NCBI RefSeq assembly: GCF_024730565.1
Contig: NZ_CP077725.1
Span: 3,180,501 to 3,244,500, forward strand
Source: Clostridium sp. CM027
Lineage (GTDB): Bacteria; Bacillota; Clostridia; Clostridiales; Clostridiaceae
Length of the DNA stretch: 64,000 nucleotides
Direction of reading: 5' to 3'
The position numbers were made by a program, and so were the translations under genes. Positions 9,794 to 18,672 of this stretch are shown one piece after another. The notes below the pieces were generated by a model. That model saw only the letters and a program-made list of their open reading frames with translations. It did not search any database and was not told where the DNA came from. Within the stretch, counting starts at the first letter, position 1. Every line of letters starts with the position of its first letter.

Positions 9794-11632
9794 GTGAAAT
9801 ATAAATTGAGAAAGCGAAATATTCAAAAAACGTTATTGTTTATGGCTATGACTTTGTTTGTATTGTATACAAATAAAAGTAATACGGTAATGGCTACTAC
9901 CCTTTTACCATCGAGAGTATATGTTGAGACACCTAGCGAGGCTCAATCAATTAGTGGGGAAAGTTTTAATATCAAAGGGTGGTCATTGAATGCTACTGGT
10001 ATAAGAGAAATAAAAATATATATAGACAATGTATATACTGCTAATGCAACTTATGAATTAGACAGGAGTGACGTAAATGCTGCATTCCCAGGTTATCCTA
10101 ATGGAGATAAAAGTGGATATAGCTATAACTTAGATACAAAGTCTATATCACCAGGGACGCATAATCTTTCCGTTGTATCAATTGGTAAGGACGGAAGTGA
10201 AGATAAAATTGATAGATCTATAATTATCAACAAAAAAGACCCTATGATGCATGTAGATACTCCAATTGACAACTTTTCAACTACTCAAAAAGATATACAT
10301 ATTGAAGGCTGGGCATTAAATGATTCCGGAATTAAAGAAATACAATATTACCTAAATGATAATTTAGTAGGCACTTCCTTTGAGGGTGTTGAAAGAAGCG
10401 ATGTAAATGCTGCATATCCAGGATATTTAAATGGAGGCAATAGTGGATTTTCTTTTTCTTTTAATGCATTAAAATTGCTGGCAATAGGAACACAAAATGC
10501 GAATTTAAAAATTATTGCAATTGGCAAAGATGGTACAAGCTTAACCATAAACCAAAATTTAATTTTAAAAAAATTACCTGAAAGATTATGTGTTGATACA
10601 CCTTCAAATAATGATATTATCAAAAATAATATTAATATAGTTGGGTGGGCTTTAAATGCCTCAGGAGTAAAAGCAGTAAATATATATTTAGATAATATTT
10701 TTAAGGGTAAAGCAGCATATGGAAGTTCAAGAGGAGATGTTAATGCAGCCTTCCCTGGATATACAGGAGGAGATAAATCAGGTTTAAACTTTAATCTAGA
10801 TACTTCAAAAACTACACCCGGTAATCATACTATAAGAGTGGAGATGGTGGGGGATGATGGAAGGATAATCAATCAAAACATTGGTATTAATGTATATGGA
10901 ATGATTGAATACCATAGCTATAATACATCTTTAGATAAAATGGTTAGTATCCAGCTTGCGTCTGGTGCGGTTTATAACAACACAACAACTTGGACATGGG
11001 ATCCAGCAAATGCCAGTATGATAAAGGAATATGTTGATCCATCAAATATTATTGATGATGGATATAGAAAATATGAATTATTAAAATTAAGTTATAATGA
11101 CGGTGCTTCAATTACCGACTTAAACAATGTTTTAAAGGGAAAAGGAGTATTAAGCGACAAAGGGCAAATGTTTTTAAACTCAGCAAAAACTAACAATATT
11201 AATCCGATTTACCTAATATCTCATGCTATATTGGAAACAGGAAATGGAACCTCAGCTTTAGCAACTGGTATATTAGTAACTTCTGTTGATGGGAAAGCTG
11301 TTACTCCAAGGGTATCCTATAACTTATTTGGAATTGGAGCTTATGACTCGAATGCGAATAAGTACGGGTCAGAATATGCTTATAAGCAAGGTTGGTTTAC
11401 TCAAGAACAAGCTATAAATGGAGGTGCTTATTTTATATCGGAGGGTTATATAAATAATGCCAGTACAAATCAAAATACTTTATATAAAATGAGATGGAAT
11501 CCTGCAAGTCCTGGAACTCACCAATATGCTACAGATGTTAAATGGGCATATAATCAAATATCTAATATAAAAAAATTAACAGAGCTTTGTCCTAATAGCC
11601 TAATATATTTTGATATTCCGGTTTATAAATAG
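9794..11632 (+). CDS. Secreted endo-beta-N-acetylglucosaminidase with three Ig-like repeats
   Basis: Peptidoglycan hydrolase of the glucosaminidase (GH73-like) group. The 612-residue protein has a signal peptide, three GWxLN-type repeats (about residues 40-135, 145-245 and 255-355) homologous to those in the amidase at 5837, and a catalytic domain from about residue 375. The AILETGNGTS motif carries the likely catalytic Glu, and YNLFGIGAYD follows, as in LytD/Atl-type enzymes. Start choice is open: GTG 9794 is close to the GGGCGGG element, while TTG 9806 has better spacing from GGGTGA. It probably acts with the amidase in wall turnover or cell separation. Confidence 0.9.
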   Translation: MKYKLRKRNIQKTLLFMAMTLFVLYTNKSNTVMATTLLPSRVYVETPSEAQSISGESFNIKGWSLNATGIREIKIYIDNVYTANATYELDRSDVNAAFPGYPNGDKSGYSYNLDTKSISPGTHNLSVVSIGKDGSEDKIDRSIIINKKDPMMHVDTPIDNFSTTQKDIHIEGWALNDSGIKEIQYYLNDNLVGTSFEGVERSDVNAAYPGYLNGGNSGFSFSFNALKLLAIGTQNANLKIIAIGKDGTSLTINQNLILKKLPERLCVDTPSNNDIIKNNINIVGWALNASGVKAVNIYLDNIFKGKAAYGSSRGDVNAAFPGYTGGDKSGLNFNLDTSKTTPGNHTIRVEMVGDDGRIINQNIGINVYGMIEYHSYNTSLDKMVSIQLASGAVYNNTTTWTWDPANASMIKEYVDPSNIIDDGYRKYELLKLSYNDGASITDLNNVLKGKGVLSDKGQMFLNSAKTNNINPIYLISHAILETGNGTSALATGILVTSVDGKAVTPRVSYNLFGIGAYDSNANKYGSEYAYKQGWFTQEQAINGGAYFISEGYINNASTNQNTLYKMRWNPASPGTHQYATDVKWAYNQISNIKKLTELCPNSLIYFDIPVYK

Positions 11633-11947
11633 CGGATTTATAGGGAAAGAACTTGAGCTGAAAAGTTTGATAAATTAATTTGTAATTAGTATAAAAATAT
11701 CATGCGGATATGGGCAAAATATAGTAAAATAGTAAATATTATAGTATAATTACGTTGTGGATATTTTATAACTACAAATTAATTGCAGGATAAAATGATT
11801 ATACATAGCATTTAGATAAATATTGCATACGACAAGAAAAGGGGATATAATAATCAGAGTACTATATGTGGAAAATTAGAGAATAGAAAAATATAAAAAA
11901 TTAGTATTTTCAGAATGATTATGCAACATATGATGGAAGGGGAAAAT
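11633..11947. other. Gene-free stretch before the LCP gene
   Basis: About 315 bases with no gene. It holds a 12-base inverted repeat, AATTAATTTGTA at 11673-11684 and its complement at 11773-11784, which encloses a run with a TATAAT at about 11742-11747. It probably contains the promoter of the LCP gene. No clear terminator of the glucosaminidase gene was found. Confidence 0.5.
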
Positions 11948-12943
11948 ATGAGTAAAAAGAGAAAATCAACAAAGATTATTTTAAGTTTATTTATTATTGG
12001 TGTGTTAATTTTTGGGGGAGCTTTTGGTTACACTTTTTATGAACTCGGTAAAATAAACACTGTAAAAATATCGAAAACCGATGAGGCTCTAGGTATTAAG
12101 ACTGATGCATCGCCTCAAGCAGAAAAAGATAACGGAATAACAAACATTGCTTTCTTCGGTTTAGATAGAAGAACTGCGAAGGAACCAGCTCGTTCGGATT
12201 CTATAATGGTACTTTCAGTGGATACAAAAAACAAGAAAATAAAAATGTCCTCTATTATGAGGGATACATATGTAGCAGTAAAAGGGCATGATGAAACAAA
12301 GATTACCCATGCATATGCTTACGGTGGACCACAGCTTGCCATAAGAACGCTTAATGAGAATTTTGATTTAAATATTAGAAATTATGTTTCCGTTGATTTT
12401 TTTAATCTCGAAAAGATAATAGATAGTATTGATGGAGTAACTATAGATATTGCTCAAGATGAAATTGATTTAATAAATGGTTATATGAATGAAACAGCTG
12501 GAATTGAAGGAAAATCAATAACTAGAATTACAAGGTCAGGACCGCAGACTTTAAATGGACTTCAAGCTGTTGCATACTCACGAATACGTTATACTTCTGG
12601 AGGAGATTTTAAGAGAACTGAAAGACAAAGAACTGTATTAACAGGTATGCTCACAAAGATTGAGTCACTGGGGGCAACTGAATTCCCATCTGTTGTTTCT
12701 AAACTTCTACCTCTTACTGAGACAAGCATGAGTAGTATGGATGTAATGGCCCTTGGGACAAAAGTGATTGCGTCTAAGACAACTGCTTTAGAGCAGGAGA
12801 GATTTCCAGTGGATGGCTACTGTGAGGGAAAAACAATAGGCGGAGTTTGGTATTTGAAGGCTGACCTTAAGGCTACTGCAGATCAAATTCATAGATTTAT
12901 TTACGAAAATGTAAAGCCTGTGTCTAAAGCACCACTCTTTTAG
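11948..12943 (+). CDS. LytR-CpsA-Psr family glycopolymer transferase
   Basis: Membrane-anchored enzyme that moves lipid-linked glycopolymers onto peptidoglycan. The 331-residue protein has an N-terminal anchor (ILSLFIIGVLIFGGAFGYTF) and an LCP domain with FFGLDRR, ARSDSIMVLSVD, SIMRDTYV and the Arg-rich SRIRYTSGGDFKRTERQR stretch, which hold the acidic and basic residues that bind metal and pyrophosphate. GGAAGGGG at 11935-11942 supports ATG 11948 rather than the upstream frame. Its place after a polysaccharide locus and wall hydrolases fits a role in attaching that polysaccharide to the wall, which is inference from context. Confidence 0.93.
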   Translation: MSKKRKSTKIILSLFIIGVLIFGGAFGYTFYELGKINTVKISKTDEALGIKTDASPQAEKDNGITNIAFFGLDRRTAKEPARSDSIMVLSVDTKNKKIKMSSIMRDTYVAVKGHDETKITHAYAYGGPQLAIRTLNENFDLNIRNYVSVDFFNLEKIIDSIDGVTIDIAQDEIDLINGYMNETAGIEGKSITRITRSGPQTLNGLQAVAYSRIRYTSGGDFKRTERQRTVLTGMLTKIESLGATEFPSVVSKLLPLTETSMSSMDVMALGTKVIASKTTALEQERFPVDGYCEGKTIGGVWYLKADLKATADQIHRFIYENVKPVSKAPLF

Positions 12944-12977
12944 AGTAGTTAAATATTAGTTAGCAAAAGATAACAAG

Positions 12978-13009
12978 GAAAACTACTGAAATATATTTCG
13001 GTAGTTTTC
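12978..13009 (+). terminator. Intrinsic terminator after the LCP gene
   Basis: GAAAACTACTGAAATA pairs with TATTTCGGTAGTTTTC as a near-perfect hairpin followed by a T-rich tail. It resembles the hairpins at 8953 and 21131. Confidence 0.85.
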
Positions 13010-13058
13010 TTCGTAATATAAGATAAAACAATAAAAGTAAAGGATTAGGAGGCTGGGT

Positions 13059-13475
13059 ATGGTTGAAATGTTAAAAGTTATGGTTTCAATAGTTAATGAA
13101 TTACATGATCTAATTGAAAATTTTTCTTCGGGTTTTAATACGCAACTTGATGATAAGCAGCTTCATTTTATCGTCATAGCCATAATTGGTATGCTTATTT
13201 ATTTTGTAGTTAATATGGCATTTAAGGCTATGGCGAAATATAGCATTTCTATTTTATCTTTTATATATACATTTACTGTACTTTTGGTTATTGTTTTTGC
13301 TATCGAACTGGAGCAGAAGCTTACCAATCGCGGCCAAATGGAATTTGCTGATATAGTGGCAGGAGTGTGGGGATTCATAGCAGTTTTTGCTGTTTATATT
13401 ATTATATATAATTTGATTTCTTTTATTAAAAAGAGTATAAAAAAAATACATACTGGGAAACATATAGAAAGATAA
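13059..13475 (+). CDS. Small integral membrane protein of unknown function
   Basis: Not assigned to a family. The 138-residue protein has three predicted membrane segments (around residues 45-65, 70-95 and 105-128) and a short amphipathic N-terminal region, and ends in a basic tail. AGGAGG six bases before ATG 13059 makes it a convincing gene, and it sits between two strong terminators (12978 and 13509), so it is its own transcription unit. No catalytic motif is visible. Confidence 0.72.
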   Translation: MVEMLKVMVSIVNELHDLIENFSSGFNTQLDDKQLHFIVIAIIGMLIYFVVNMAFKAMAKYSISILSFIYTFTVLLVIVFAIELEQKLTNRGQMEFADIVAGVWGFIAVFAVYIIIYNLISFIKKSIKKIHTGKHIER

Positions 13476-13508
13476 TATATCCCCCTAAGATAATTATCTT
13501 TTTAACAT

Positions 13509-13542
13509 AAAGATGCCACTCAAATAGTGAGTGGCATCTTTT
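13509..13542. terminator. Bidirectional terminator between the membrane protein and argD
   Basis: AAAGATGCCACTC and its complement form a 13-base stem with a short loop and T tracts on both strands, serving the convergent genes on either side. Confidence 0.9.
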
Positions 13543-13565
13543 GTCATATAAAAAATCTTAATTTA

Positions 13566-14738
13566 TTAGATTGTGATTTCAGATATTACTAACTCAAGGA
13601 TATCTAAAGCATCATCAAGTTCTGCTTTTGTTATATTAAGTGGAGGAAGTAATCTTATTACGTTATCTCCAGCTGAAATAACAAGAAGGCCTTTGTCAAA
13701 GCACAATTTACAAAACTCCTTTGCGTCGGTTTTTAGTTTTATACCAATTAATAGACCCATACCGCGTATTTCATCTATTATCTCATATTTTGCTTTGATA
13801 TTTAATAACCTGTCCAATAAATAAAAACTCTTCTCGTCGATTTCATCTATAATTCCACCATCTACGAGTTCTTTTAAAACTGCGAGAGCGACTGCACATC
13901 CAAGAGGATTTCCACCAAAAGTGCTTCCATGGTCACCGGGTACAAAAGCAGTAGAAGCTTTTACATTGGTAATGGTCGCGCCTATTGGGAATCCGCCGCC
14001 AAGAGCTTTTGCGATGCAGATTACATCAGGGATAACAGAGAATTTCTTATAGGCAAATAGACTTCCAAGGCGTCCCACTCCACATTGAACTTCATCAAAA
14101 ATTAGTAGAGCATTGTATTTGTCACAAAGAGTTCTTACTTCTTCTAAAAACTCTTTGTTTGCTGAAACAACTCCGCCTTCTCCTTGAATTGGTTCTATTA
14201 TTATGCCACATACTTTTTCGTCGAAATTCTTTTTTAAATCGTAAGTATCATTAAAATTTACTTTACGTACACCGTCCATTAAAGGTCTAAAATCCTCTTG
14301 ATATTTCTCCTGACCTGTGACAGAAAGAGCACCTATAGTTCTACCATGAAAAGAATTACCCATATATAAAAGTACATTTTTATCTTTTGTACCTGTTAAT
14401 TTCCCGTATTTTCTTGATATCTTTAATGCAGTCTCCACAGCCTCAGTACCACTGTTACAAAAGAATACCTTGCTATGATCACAGTTATCTATTAACTTTG
14501 TTGCAAGGAGCGTGAGGGGAGTATTCCAAAAGTAATTTGATATATGAATAAGTTTACTGCTTTGCTCAGTTATAGCGTTTATTATAGCAGGATGGCTATG
14601 CCCAAGGCAATTTACTGCAACTCCTGAGAGGAAATCTATATATTCACGTCCATTTGTATCATAAATCTTGCATCCAAGCCCTTTTTCAAAAGTAACATCA
14701 TATCTTCCGTAAGTGTCCATTATACAATTTTCTATCAT
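13566..14738 (-). CDS. argD: Acetylornithine aminotransferase
   Basis: PLP-dependent transaminase that makes N-acetylornithine in arginine synthesis. The 390-residue protein has the class III aminotransferase landmarks: NSGTEAVETALKISRKY, FHGRT, DEVQCGVGR, the AKALGGGFPIGA stretch with the PLP lysine, and GSTFGGNPLGCAVAL. Its start lies four bases after the argB stop, so the two are translated from one mRNA. A terminator lies just beyond its end at 13509-13542. Transcription should be under the ARG boxes upstream of argB. Confidence 0.96.
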   Translation of the reverse strand: MIENCIMDTYGRYDVTFEKGLGCKIYDTNGREYIDFLSGVAVNCLGHSHPAIINAITEQSSKLIHISNYFWNTPLTLLATKLIDNCDHSKVFFCNSGTEAVETALKISRKYGKLTGTKDKNVLLYMGNSFHGRTIGALSVTGQEKYQEDFRPLMDGVRKVNFNDTYDLKKNFDEKVCGIIIEPIQGEGGVVSANKEFLEEVRTLCDKYNALLIFDEVQCGVGRLGSLFAYKKFSVIPDVICIAKALGGGFPIGATITNVKASTAFVPGDHGSTFGGNPLGCAVALAVLKELVDGGIIDEIDEKSFYLLDRLLNIKAKYEIIDEIRGMGLLIGIKLKTDAKEFCKLCFDKGLLVISAGDNVIRLLPPLNITKAELDDALDILELVISEITI

Positions 14739-14742
14739 TTAT

Positions 14743-15612
14743 TTACTCCTTCGCTGTTATAATTTTAGTTCCACAATTCTTGATTACATTTAGTAATAAA
14801 CTGTGTTTTTTTCTTCCATCTACCAGATGAACATTTTTAGTGCCTTTATTAATAGCAGTAACGCAGCATTCCAGTTTTGGAATCATACCGCCATAAACAA
14901 TACCCTTATCTATAAAATTTTTAGTTTCAGCTACTGTGATTGATGATAAAAGCGTTGATGGGTCTTTTATATCTGTATATACACCATCTATATCTGTCAT
15001 TATTAATAACTTTTCAGCTTTTAGCACACCACTTATAAAGGCTGCAGCATAATCTGCATTTATATTGTAACTATGTCCGTCCTCTCCTATGCCTACAGGA
15101 GAAATAACTGGGATATAGTTATTTTTAATTAAAGTGTGTAATAACTGCGAATTAATATTAACAACTTCTCCAACGTAACCTATATCAAACTTTTGGTTAC
15201 CTTTATAAACAAACTTCTTTTTAGCCTCTATTAGATTACTATCTTTACCGCTTATACCTATGGCATTTAGTCCTCTTGTACTTAATATAGAAGATAGTCT
15301 TTTGTTAATATTTCCTGATAGGACCATCTCTACAACTTCCATAGTAACGCTGTTTGTAACTCTTAATCCTTTTATAAATTTATGCTCTCCACCGGTTTTT
15401 TCAATCCATTTATTAATTTCAGCACCACCACCATGCACTATAATCACTTTAATACCGACCCTTGTCATAAGCACTACATCTTCTACAAAGGCCAGCTTAG
15501 CGGCTTTGTTACTCATTATACTTCCGCCATATTTTATAACGAAGGTCTTTCCCTCATACTTATTAATTTGTAAAAACTCTTTTATATTTAAGTGATTATC
15601 GGTTATATCCAT
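14743..15612 (-). CDS. argB: Acetylglutamate kinase
   Basis: Phosphorylates N-acetylglutamate, the second step of arginine synthesis. The 289-residue protein has VIKYGGS, VHGGGAEIN, SGNINKRL and GYVGEV, in the usual order of the amino-acid kinase fold, and near the C terminus an LLIMTDIDGVYTD stretch. The frame is open further upstream to 15687, but GGAGG at 15618-15622 fits ATG 15612, and the promoter and ARG boxes fall inside the extension, so I chose the shorter form. It is followed at once by argD. Confidence 0.96.
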   Translation of the reverse strand: MDITDNHLNIKEFLQINKYEGKTFVIKYGGSIMSNKAAKLAFVEDVVLMTRVGIKVIIVHGGGAEINKWIEKTGGEHKFIKGLRVTNSVTMEVVEMVLSGNINKRLSSILSTRGLNAIGISGKDSNLIEAKKKFVYKGNQKFDIGYVGEVVNINSQLLHTLIKNNYIPVISPVGIGEDGHSYNINADYAAAFISGVLKAEKLLIMTDIDGVYTDIKDPSTLLSSITVAETKNFIDKGIVYGGMIPKLECCVTAINKGTKNVHLVDGRKKHSLLLNVIKNCGTKIITAKE

Positions 15613-15669
15613 TCTGGCCTCCAACTTTAATATGTAATTTCCATTAAATTTTATGCACTTTGCAACTTT

Positions 15670-15740
15670 TGAATAATTATACACCAATTTGAATAAGTAT
15701 TCAATGAAATATTGATTTTTTTATAAGGTTATTGTATAAT
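15670..15740. promoter_or_regulatory. Divergent argBD / argC promoters with two ARG boxes
   Basis: Two ArgR-type boxes, TGAATAATTATACA (15670-15683) and TGAATAAGTATTCA (15690-15703), lie 20 bases apart. On the minus strand a promoter for argBD has TTGAAT (15699-15704), a 17-base spacer and TATAAT (15676-15681), so both boxes cover it. On the plus strand the argC promoter has TTGATT (15712-15717), 17 bases and TATAAT (15735-15740), just outside the boxes. The boxes match the known ArgR consensus closely. Repression by ArgR with arginine is inferred. Confidence 0.85.
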
Positions 15741-15777
15741 CACTTTTAACATTAAATTTAATTAAGAGGTGGTTATT

Positions 15778-16815
15778 ATGATAAAGGCTGGAATAATGGG
15801 GGCCACTGGCTATGCGGGTGAACAACTAACATGGCTTTTGTACAAGCATCCAGAGGTTAATGTAGAATTTTATTCTTCTCATAATTATGCAGAGGTGGGC
15901 TATAGTGACATCTATAATAACTTCTATAGTTATATAGATGACATTTGCGTTGATATGGAAACCGCTATAAGTAAATTATCAAATATAAATGTTCTTTTCA
16001 TTGCGTTGCCACAGGGCAAGGCCTTTAAAATAGCTGAAAAAGCATTGTCGCTTGGGGTAAAAGTGATAGATTTAGGTGCTGATTTCAGACTGAAATCTAA
16101 GGAAGTATATGAACAGTGGTATGGCGTTAAACATGAAAGTGAAGGCCTTTTAGCAAGTGCTGTTTATGGCTTAACTGAATCAAACAGAGAAGCTATAAAA
16201 GAGTGCAACTTGTTAGCTAATCCAGGGTATTTTCCAACGGCTACTATATTAGCGCTAACTCCGCTTTTGAAAAACAATCTAATAGATCTAAAATCCATAA
16301 TAGTTGATGCTAAATCCGGAGTATCTGGAGCGGGTAGATCTGCGAATATTAGCTCGCTTTTTACAGAATGTAATGAGTCAATTAAAGCTTATGCAGTTGC
16401 TAGTCATAGACATACTCCAGAAATTGAACAAGAGCTAAGTAAGGCTGCATGCGATGATTTAATGATATGTTTTACTCCGCATTTAGTACCAATGAATCGT
16501 GGAATTTTATCAACCTGTTATGGGTCACTTTTGAAGGAAGTAACTACAGGTGAGCTTATAGATTTATATAGAGATTTCTACAAGGAAGATTATTTTGTAA
16601 AGATTATTGATGGATTACCTGAAACAAGATGGGTAAGAAACTCGAATTTATGTCATATTGGAATCAAAGTAGATAAGCGTACAAAGAGAGTAATTGTAAT
16701 ATCTGCTATAGATAATTTAATAAAAGGTGCCGCAGGTCAAGCTGTGCAAAATATGAATATAATGTTTGGAATAGATGAAACTAGGGGACTTGAAATCATT
16801 GCTATGGCACCTTAG
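15778..16815 (+). CDS. argC: N-acetyl-gamma-glutamyl-phosphate reductase, catalytic Cys replaced by Tyr
   Basis: By homology this is ArgC, which reduces acetylglutamyl phosphate with NADPH in arginine synthesis. The 345-residue protein is full length, with the [13 protein letters not shown] nucleotide-binding loop, [14 protein letters not shown], the [11 protein letters not shown] stretch with the active-site His, and PMNRGI. The family motif NPGC[FY]PTA, whose Cys forms the thioester with substrate, here reads NPGYFPTA because codon 16228-16230 is TAT and not TGT. All else is intact, so this is either a point inactivation, a sequence error or a changed enzyme. AAGAGGTGG supports ATG 15778. 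Confidence 0.92.
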   Translation: MIKAGIMGATGYAGEQLTWLLYKHPEVNVEFYSSHNYAEVGYSDIYNNFYSYIDDICVDMETAISKLSNINVLFIALPQGKAFKIAEKALSLGVKVIDLGADFRLKSKEVYEQWYGVKHESEGLLASAVYGLTESNREAIKECNLLANPGYFPTATILALTPLLKNNLIDLKSIIVDAKSGVSGAGRSANISSLFTECNESIKAYAVASHRHTPEIEQELSKAACDDLMICFTPHLVPMNRGILSTCYGSLLKEVTTGELIDLYRDFYKEDYFVKIIDGLPETRWVRNSNLCHIGIKVDKRTKRVIVISAIDNLIKGAAGQAVQNMNIMFGIDETRGLEIIAMAP

Positions 16816-16853
16816 AAAATGTATAATTATGCAATAAATGTTATTAAAATAAT

Positions 16854-16914
16854 ATGTATAAACTTATAGGAATAATACGATAAATGCATAAACTTATAAA
16901 AATAATACAATTAT
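16854..16914 (+). repeat. Thirty-base direct repeat downstream of argC
   Basis: Two copies of a 24-base core (ATAAACTTATA, then two variable bases, then AATAATAC) begin at 16858 and 16888 with three differences. Each copy starts near an ATG that opens only a very short frame. No function is evident. Confidence 0.6.
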
Positions 16915-16991
16915 TATTTATTTGGAATATTTCACTTTTTATTGAATAGAATAGTATTAAGTATACTATATATTTAAAAAGTGGGTGAAAT

Positions 16992-17786
16992 ATGAGAATG
17001 ACGTTTAAAGGTGCCAAAATAGTAATAAATATATTTTCTGCAATAGTCTTGTTTCTATTTGTTTTTATTATATTAACGCCTACACATAATCCGGTTAGAA
17101 GCAGTACAAGCCTAAGTAATATACCGAAAATCTCTCCATTTTCTTTAAAAGATAGTGATATAGTCTATAATGCCAAAGCCGATTCTGATATTCCTAAAGT
17201 TAAAGATGAAAGTAAGTCTGATGATTTAAAAATTGAGAGTCTTAACAAAGCAAAGGCAATGACTGAAGTAAAATGGATACCTAAGCGTAATATGGTTGAT
17301 AAGAGTTGTTCTTATACTTTTATTAAAGGAAAAGTATATCAGGGGGTACCATATAGTATGGACCCATATCAAGTTTCATCACCGGGTGATTTTCTAAATA
17401 AAATTAATAAAAATAAAGGACTATATGGTAATGACTGTTCTGGTTTAGTTAGTGCAGCTTGGGGAATAAAAAGGCAGACTACTCTTACTCTTTATGATGA
17501 GGTAAAGAGAACTAGTAAAACAGGGAAAAAATTTGTCAGCCAAATATCCTGGGATGATTTGAAACCAGCAGATGCTTTGCTTTTAGATAATGGTAGTGGA
17601 AAAGGACATATTATGTTATATATAGATTCAGATAAGAAAAACAGTGATAATTTAAATGTGTATGAACAAAACATACCTACAGTTACACCCTACGAGCCAA
17701 TTCCAGTAGCAAGAAAAGATGTAAGATCTAAAAGTAAATTAATGAAAAAAGGGTACATACCTATTAGGTTAATGGGACCTGTATAA
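16992..17786 (+). CDS. Membrane-anchored NlpC/P60-like cysteine peptidase
   Basis: Probable cell-wall peptidase. The 264-residue protein has an N-terminal membrane segment (VINIFSAIVLFLFVFIIL), a Ser/Lys/Asp-rich linker to about residue 95, and a C-terminal domain that starts near KGKVYQGVPY. NDCSGLVSAAW supplies the likely catalytic Cys, and GKGHIMLYID the likely His, in the order and spacing of NlpC/P60 and related papain-fold amidases. AGTGGGTGA lies five bases before ATG 16992. It is followed by a strong terminator, so it is monocistronic. The family call is by motif only. Confidence 0.75.
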   Translation: MRMTFKGAKIVINIFSAIVLFLFVFIILTPTHNPVRSSTSLSNIPKISPFSLKDSDIVYNAKADSDIPKVKDESKSDDLKIESLNKAKAMTEVKWIPKRNMVDKSCSYTFIKGKVYQGVPYSMDPYQVSSPGDFLNKINKNKGLYGNDCSGLVSAAWGIKRQTTLTLYDEVKRTSKTGKKFVSQISWDDLKPADALLLDNGSGKGHIMLYIDSDKKNSDNLNVYEQNIPTVTPYEPIPVARKDVRSKSKLMKKGYIPIRLMGPV

Positions 17787-17806
17787 TATAATTTTGAAAA
17801 TATAAT

Positions 17807-17846
17807 AAATAAGCCCTCTATTAAATTAGAGGGCTTATTTTTTTTT
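17807..17846 (+). terminator. Intrinsic terminator
   Basis: AAATAAGCCCTCTA and its complement TAGAGGGCTTATTT form a 14-base stem with a run of eight or more T after it. Confidence 0.92.
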
Positions 17847-18002
17847 AACTATTATATAGAAAAGAGATGGACTGGTTAAGATTGTGTATTTATACAATAA
17901 TATTTGGTATGTATACAAATTTAAGATTAATAATATATAAAAATAGTAGACGAGCTAAATTAGATTAATGGATTAATTCTAGTAAAAAATATAATATAGT
18001 TG

Positions 18003-18111
18003 TTTACAAATATTCTATATTACGGTATGATGATAATGGAAATCAAATGATTACGAGTATTACATAGAAATTAAATATATTTTTTTATATAGCAGTTGAT
18101 AATGAATTTCA
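18003..18111 (+). promoter_or_regulatory. feo promoter with two Fur-like boxes
   Basis: TTTACA (18003-18008), 17 bases and TATGAT (18026-18031) form a sigma-A type promoter. TGATAATGGAAATCA (18031-18045) overlaps its downstream edge, and TGATAATGAATTTCA (18097-18111) lies further on; the second matches the 7-1-7 Fur consensus TGATAATnATTATCA at all but two paired positions. Iron-dependent repression is inferred. The rest of 17847-18144 shows no gene. Confidence 0.75.
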
Positions 18112-18144
18112 ATATCGTCAATAAAGTTTAAGAGGAGTGATTTT

Positions 18145-18381
18145 ATGACAAATCAAATATCATTAGTAGAAATAGAATTGAAAACTAGGGTTAAAGTAGT
18201 AGATATATCGTTAGCAAGTAAAGTTCGAAGAAGAATAATGGATATGGGAATAGTTAAAGGTACAGAAATTGTTGTAATAGGAAAAGCGCCTATGGGTGAT
18301 CCTATAGAGCTTCAGGTTAGAGGATATTCTTTAAGCCTTAGAAAAAGCGAAGCAAGAGATATTATGGTGAAATTGATTTAA
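18145..18381 (+). CDS. feoA: Ferrous iron transport protein A
   Basis: Small SH3-like cytoplasmic protein that works with FeoB in Fe(II) uptake. The 78 residues include the typical VRRRIMDMGIVKGTEI and the DPIELQVRGYSLSLRKSEA segments. AAGAGGAG lies well placed before ATG 18145. It is the first of two FeoA-like genes ahead of feoB and is preceded by Fur-like boxes. Confidence 0.93.
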   Translation: MTNQISLVEIELKTRVKVVDISLASKVRRRIMDMGIVKGTEIVVIGKAPMGDPIELQVRGYSLSLRKSEARDIMVKLI

Positions 18382-18420
18382 TGACATTTAAGTGTGAAAA
18401 ATAATATGGAGGTGGGAATG

Positions 18421-18645
18421 ATGAATATGCCACTAAATTTTATTGGAATAGGAAAGTTTGCAGAGATTAATAGTGTACAAGGCGGCGAGAGTATGTGCAA
18501 GAAAATTATGGAGATGGGCATGAGCAAGGGTGCTATAGTAAAAATTATGAAAAATGATAATGGTCCTTTAATTGTGAAAGTCGGAGAAACTCGATTAGTT
18601 CTGGGGCGAGCTATGGCACAAAAGGTTATGGTCCGAGAAGTTTAA
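18421..18645 (+). CDS. feoA: Second FeoA domain protein
   Basis: Paralogue of the preceding gene, 74 residues, also of the FeoA SH3-like fold: CKKIMEMGMSKGAIVKI followed by GPLIVKVGETRLVLGRAMAQ. The frame could start at GTG 18394, but GGAGGTGGG at 18408-18416 best serves the ATG at 18421. Two FeoA proteins ahead of FeoB are common in clostridia. It may have a role distinct from the first, but the sequence does not tell. Confidence 0.88.
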   Translation: MNMPLNFIGIGKFAEINSVQGGESMCKKIMEMGMSKGAIVKIMKNDNGPLIVKVGETRLVLGRAMAQKVMVREV

Positions 18646-18672
18646 AATAATGCGAAATTATGGGGGAGCAAT

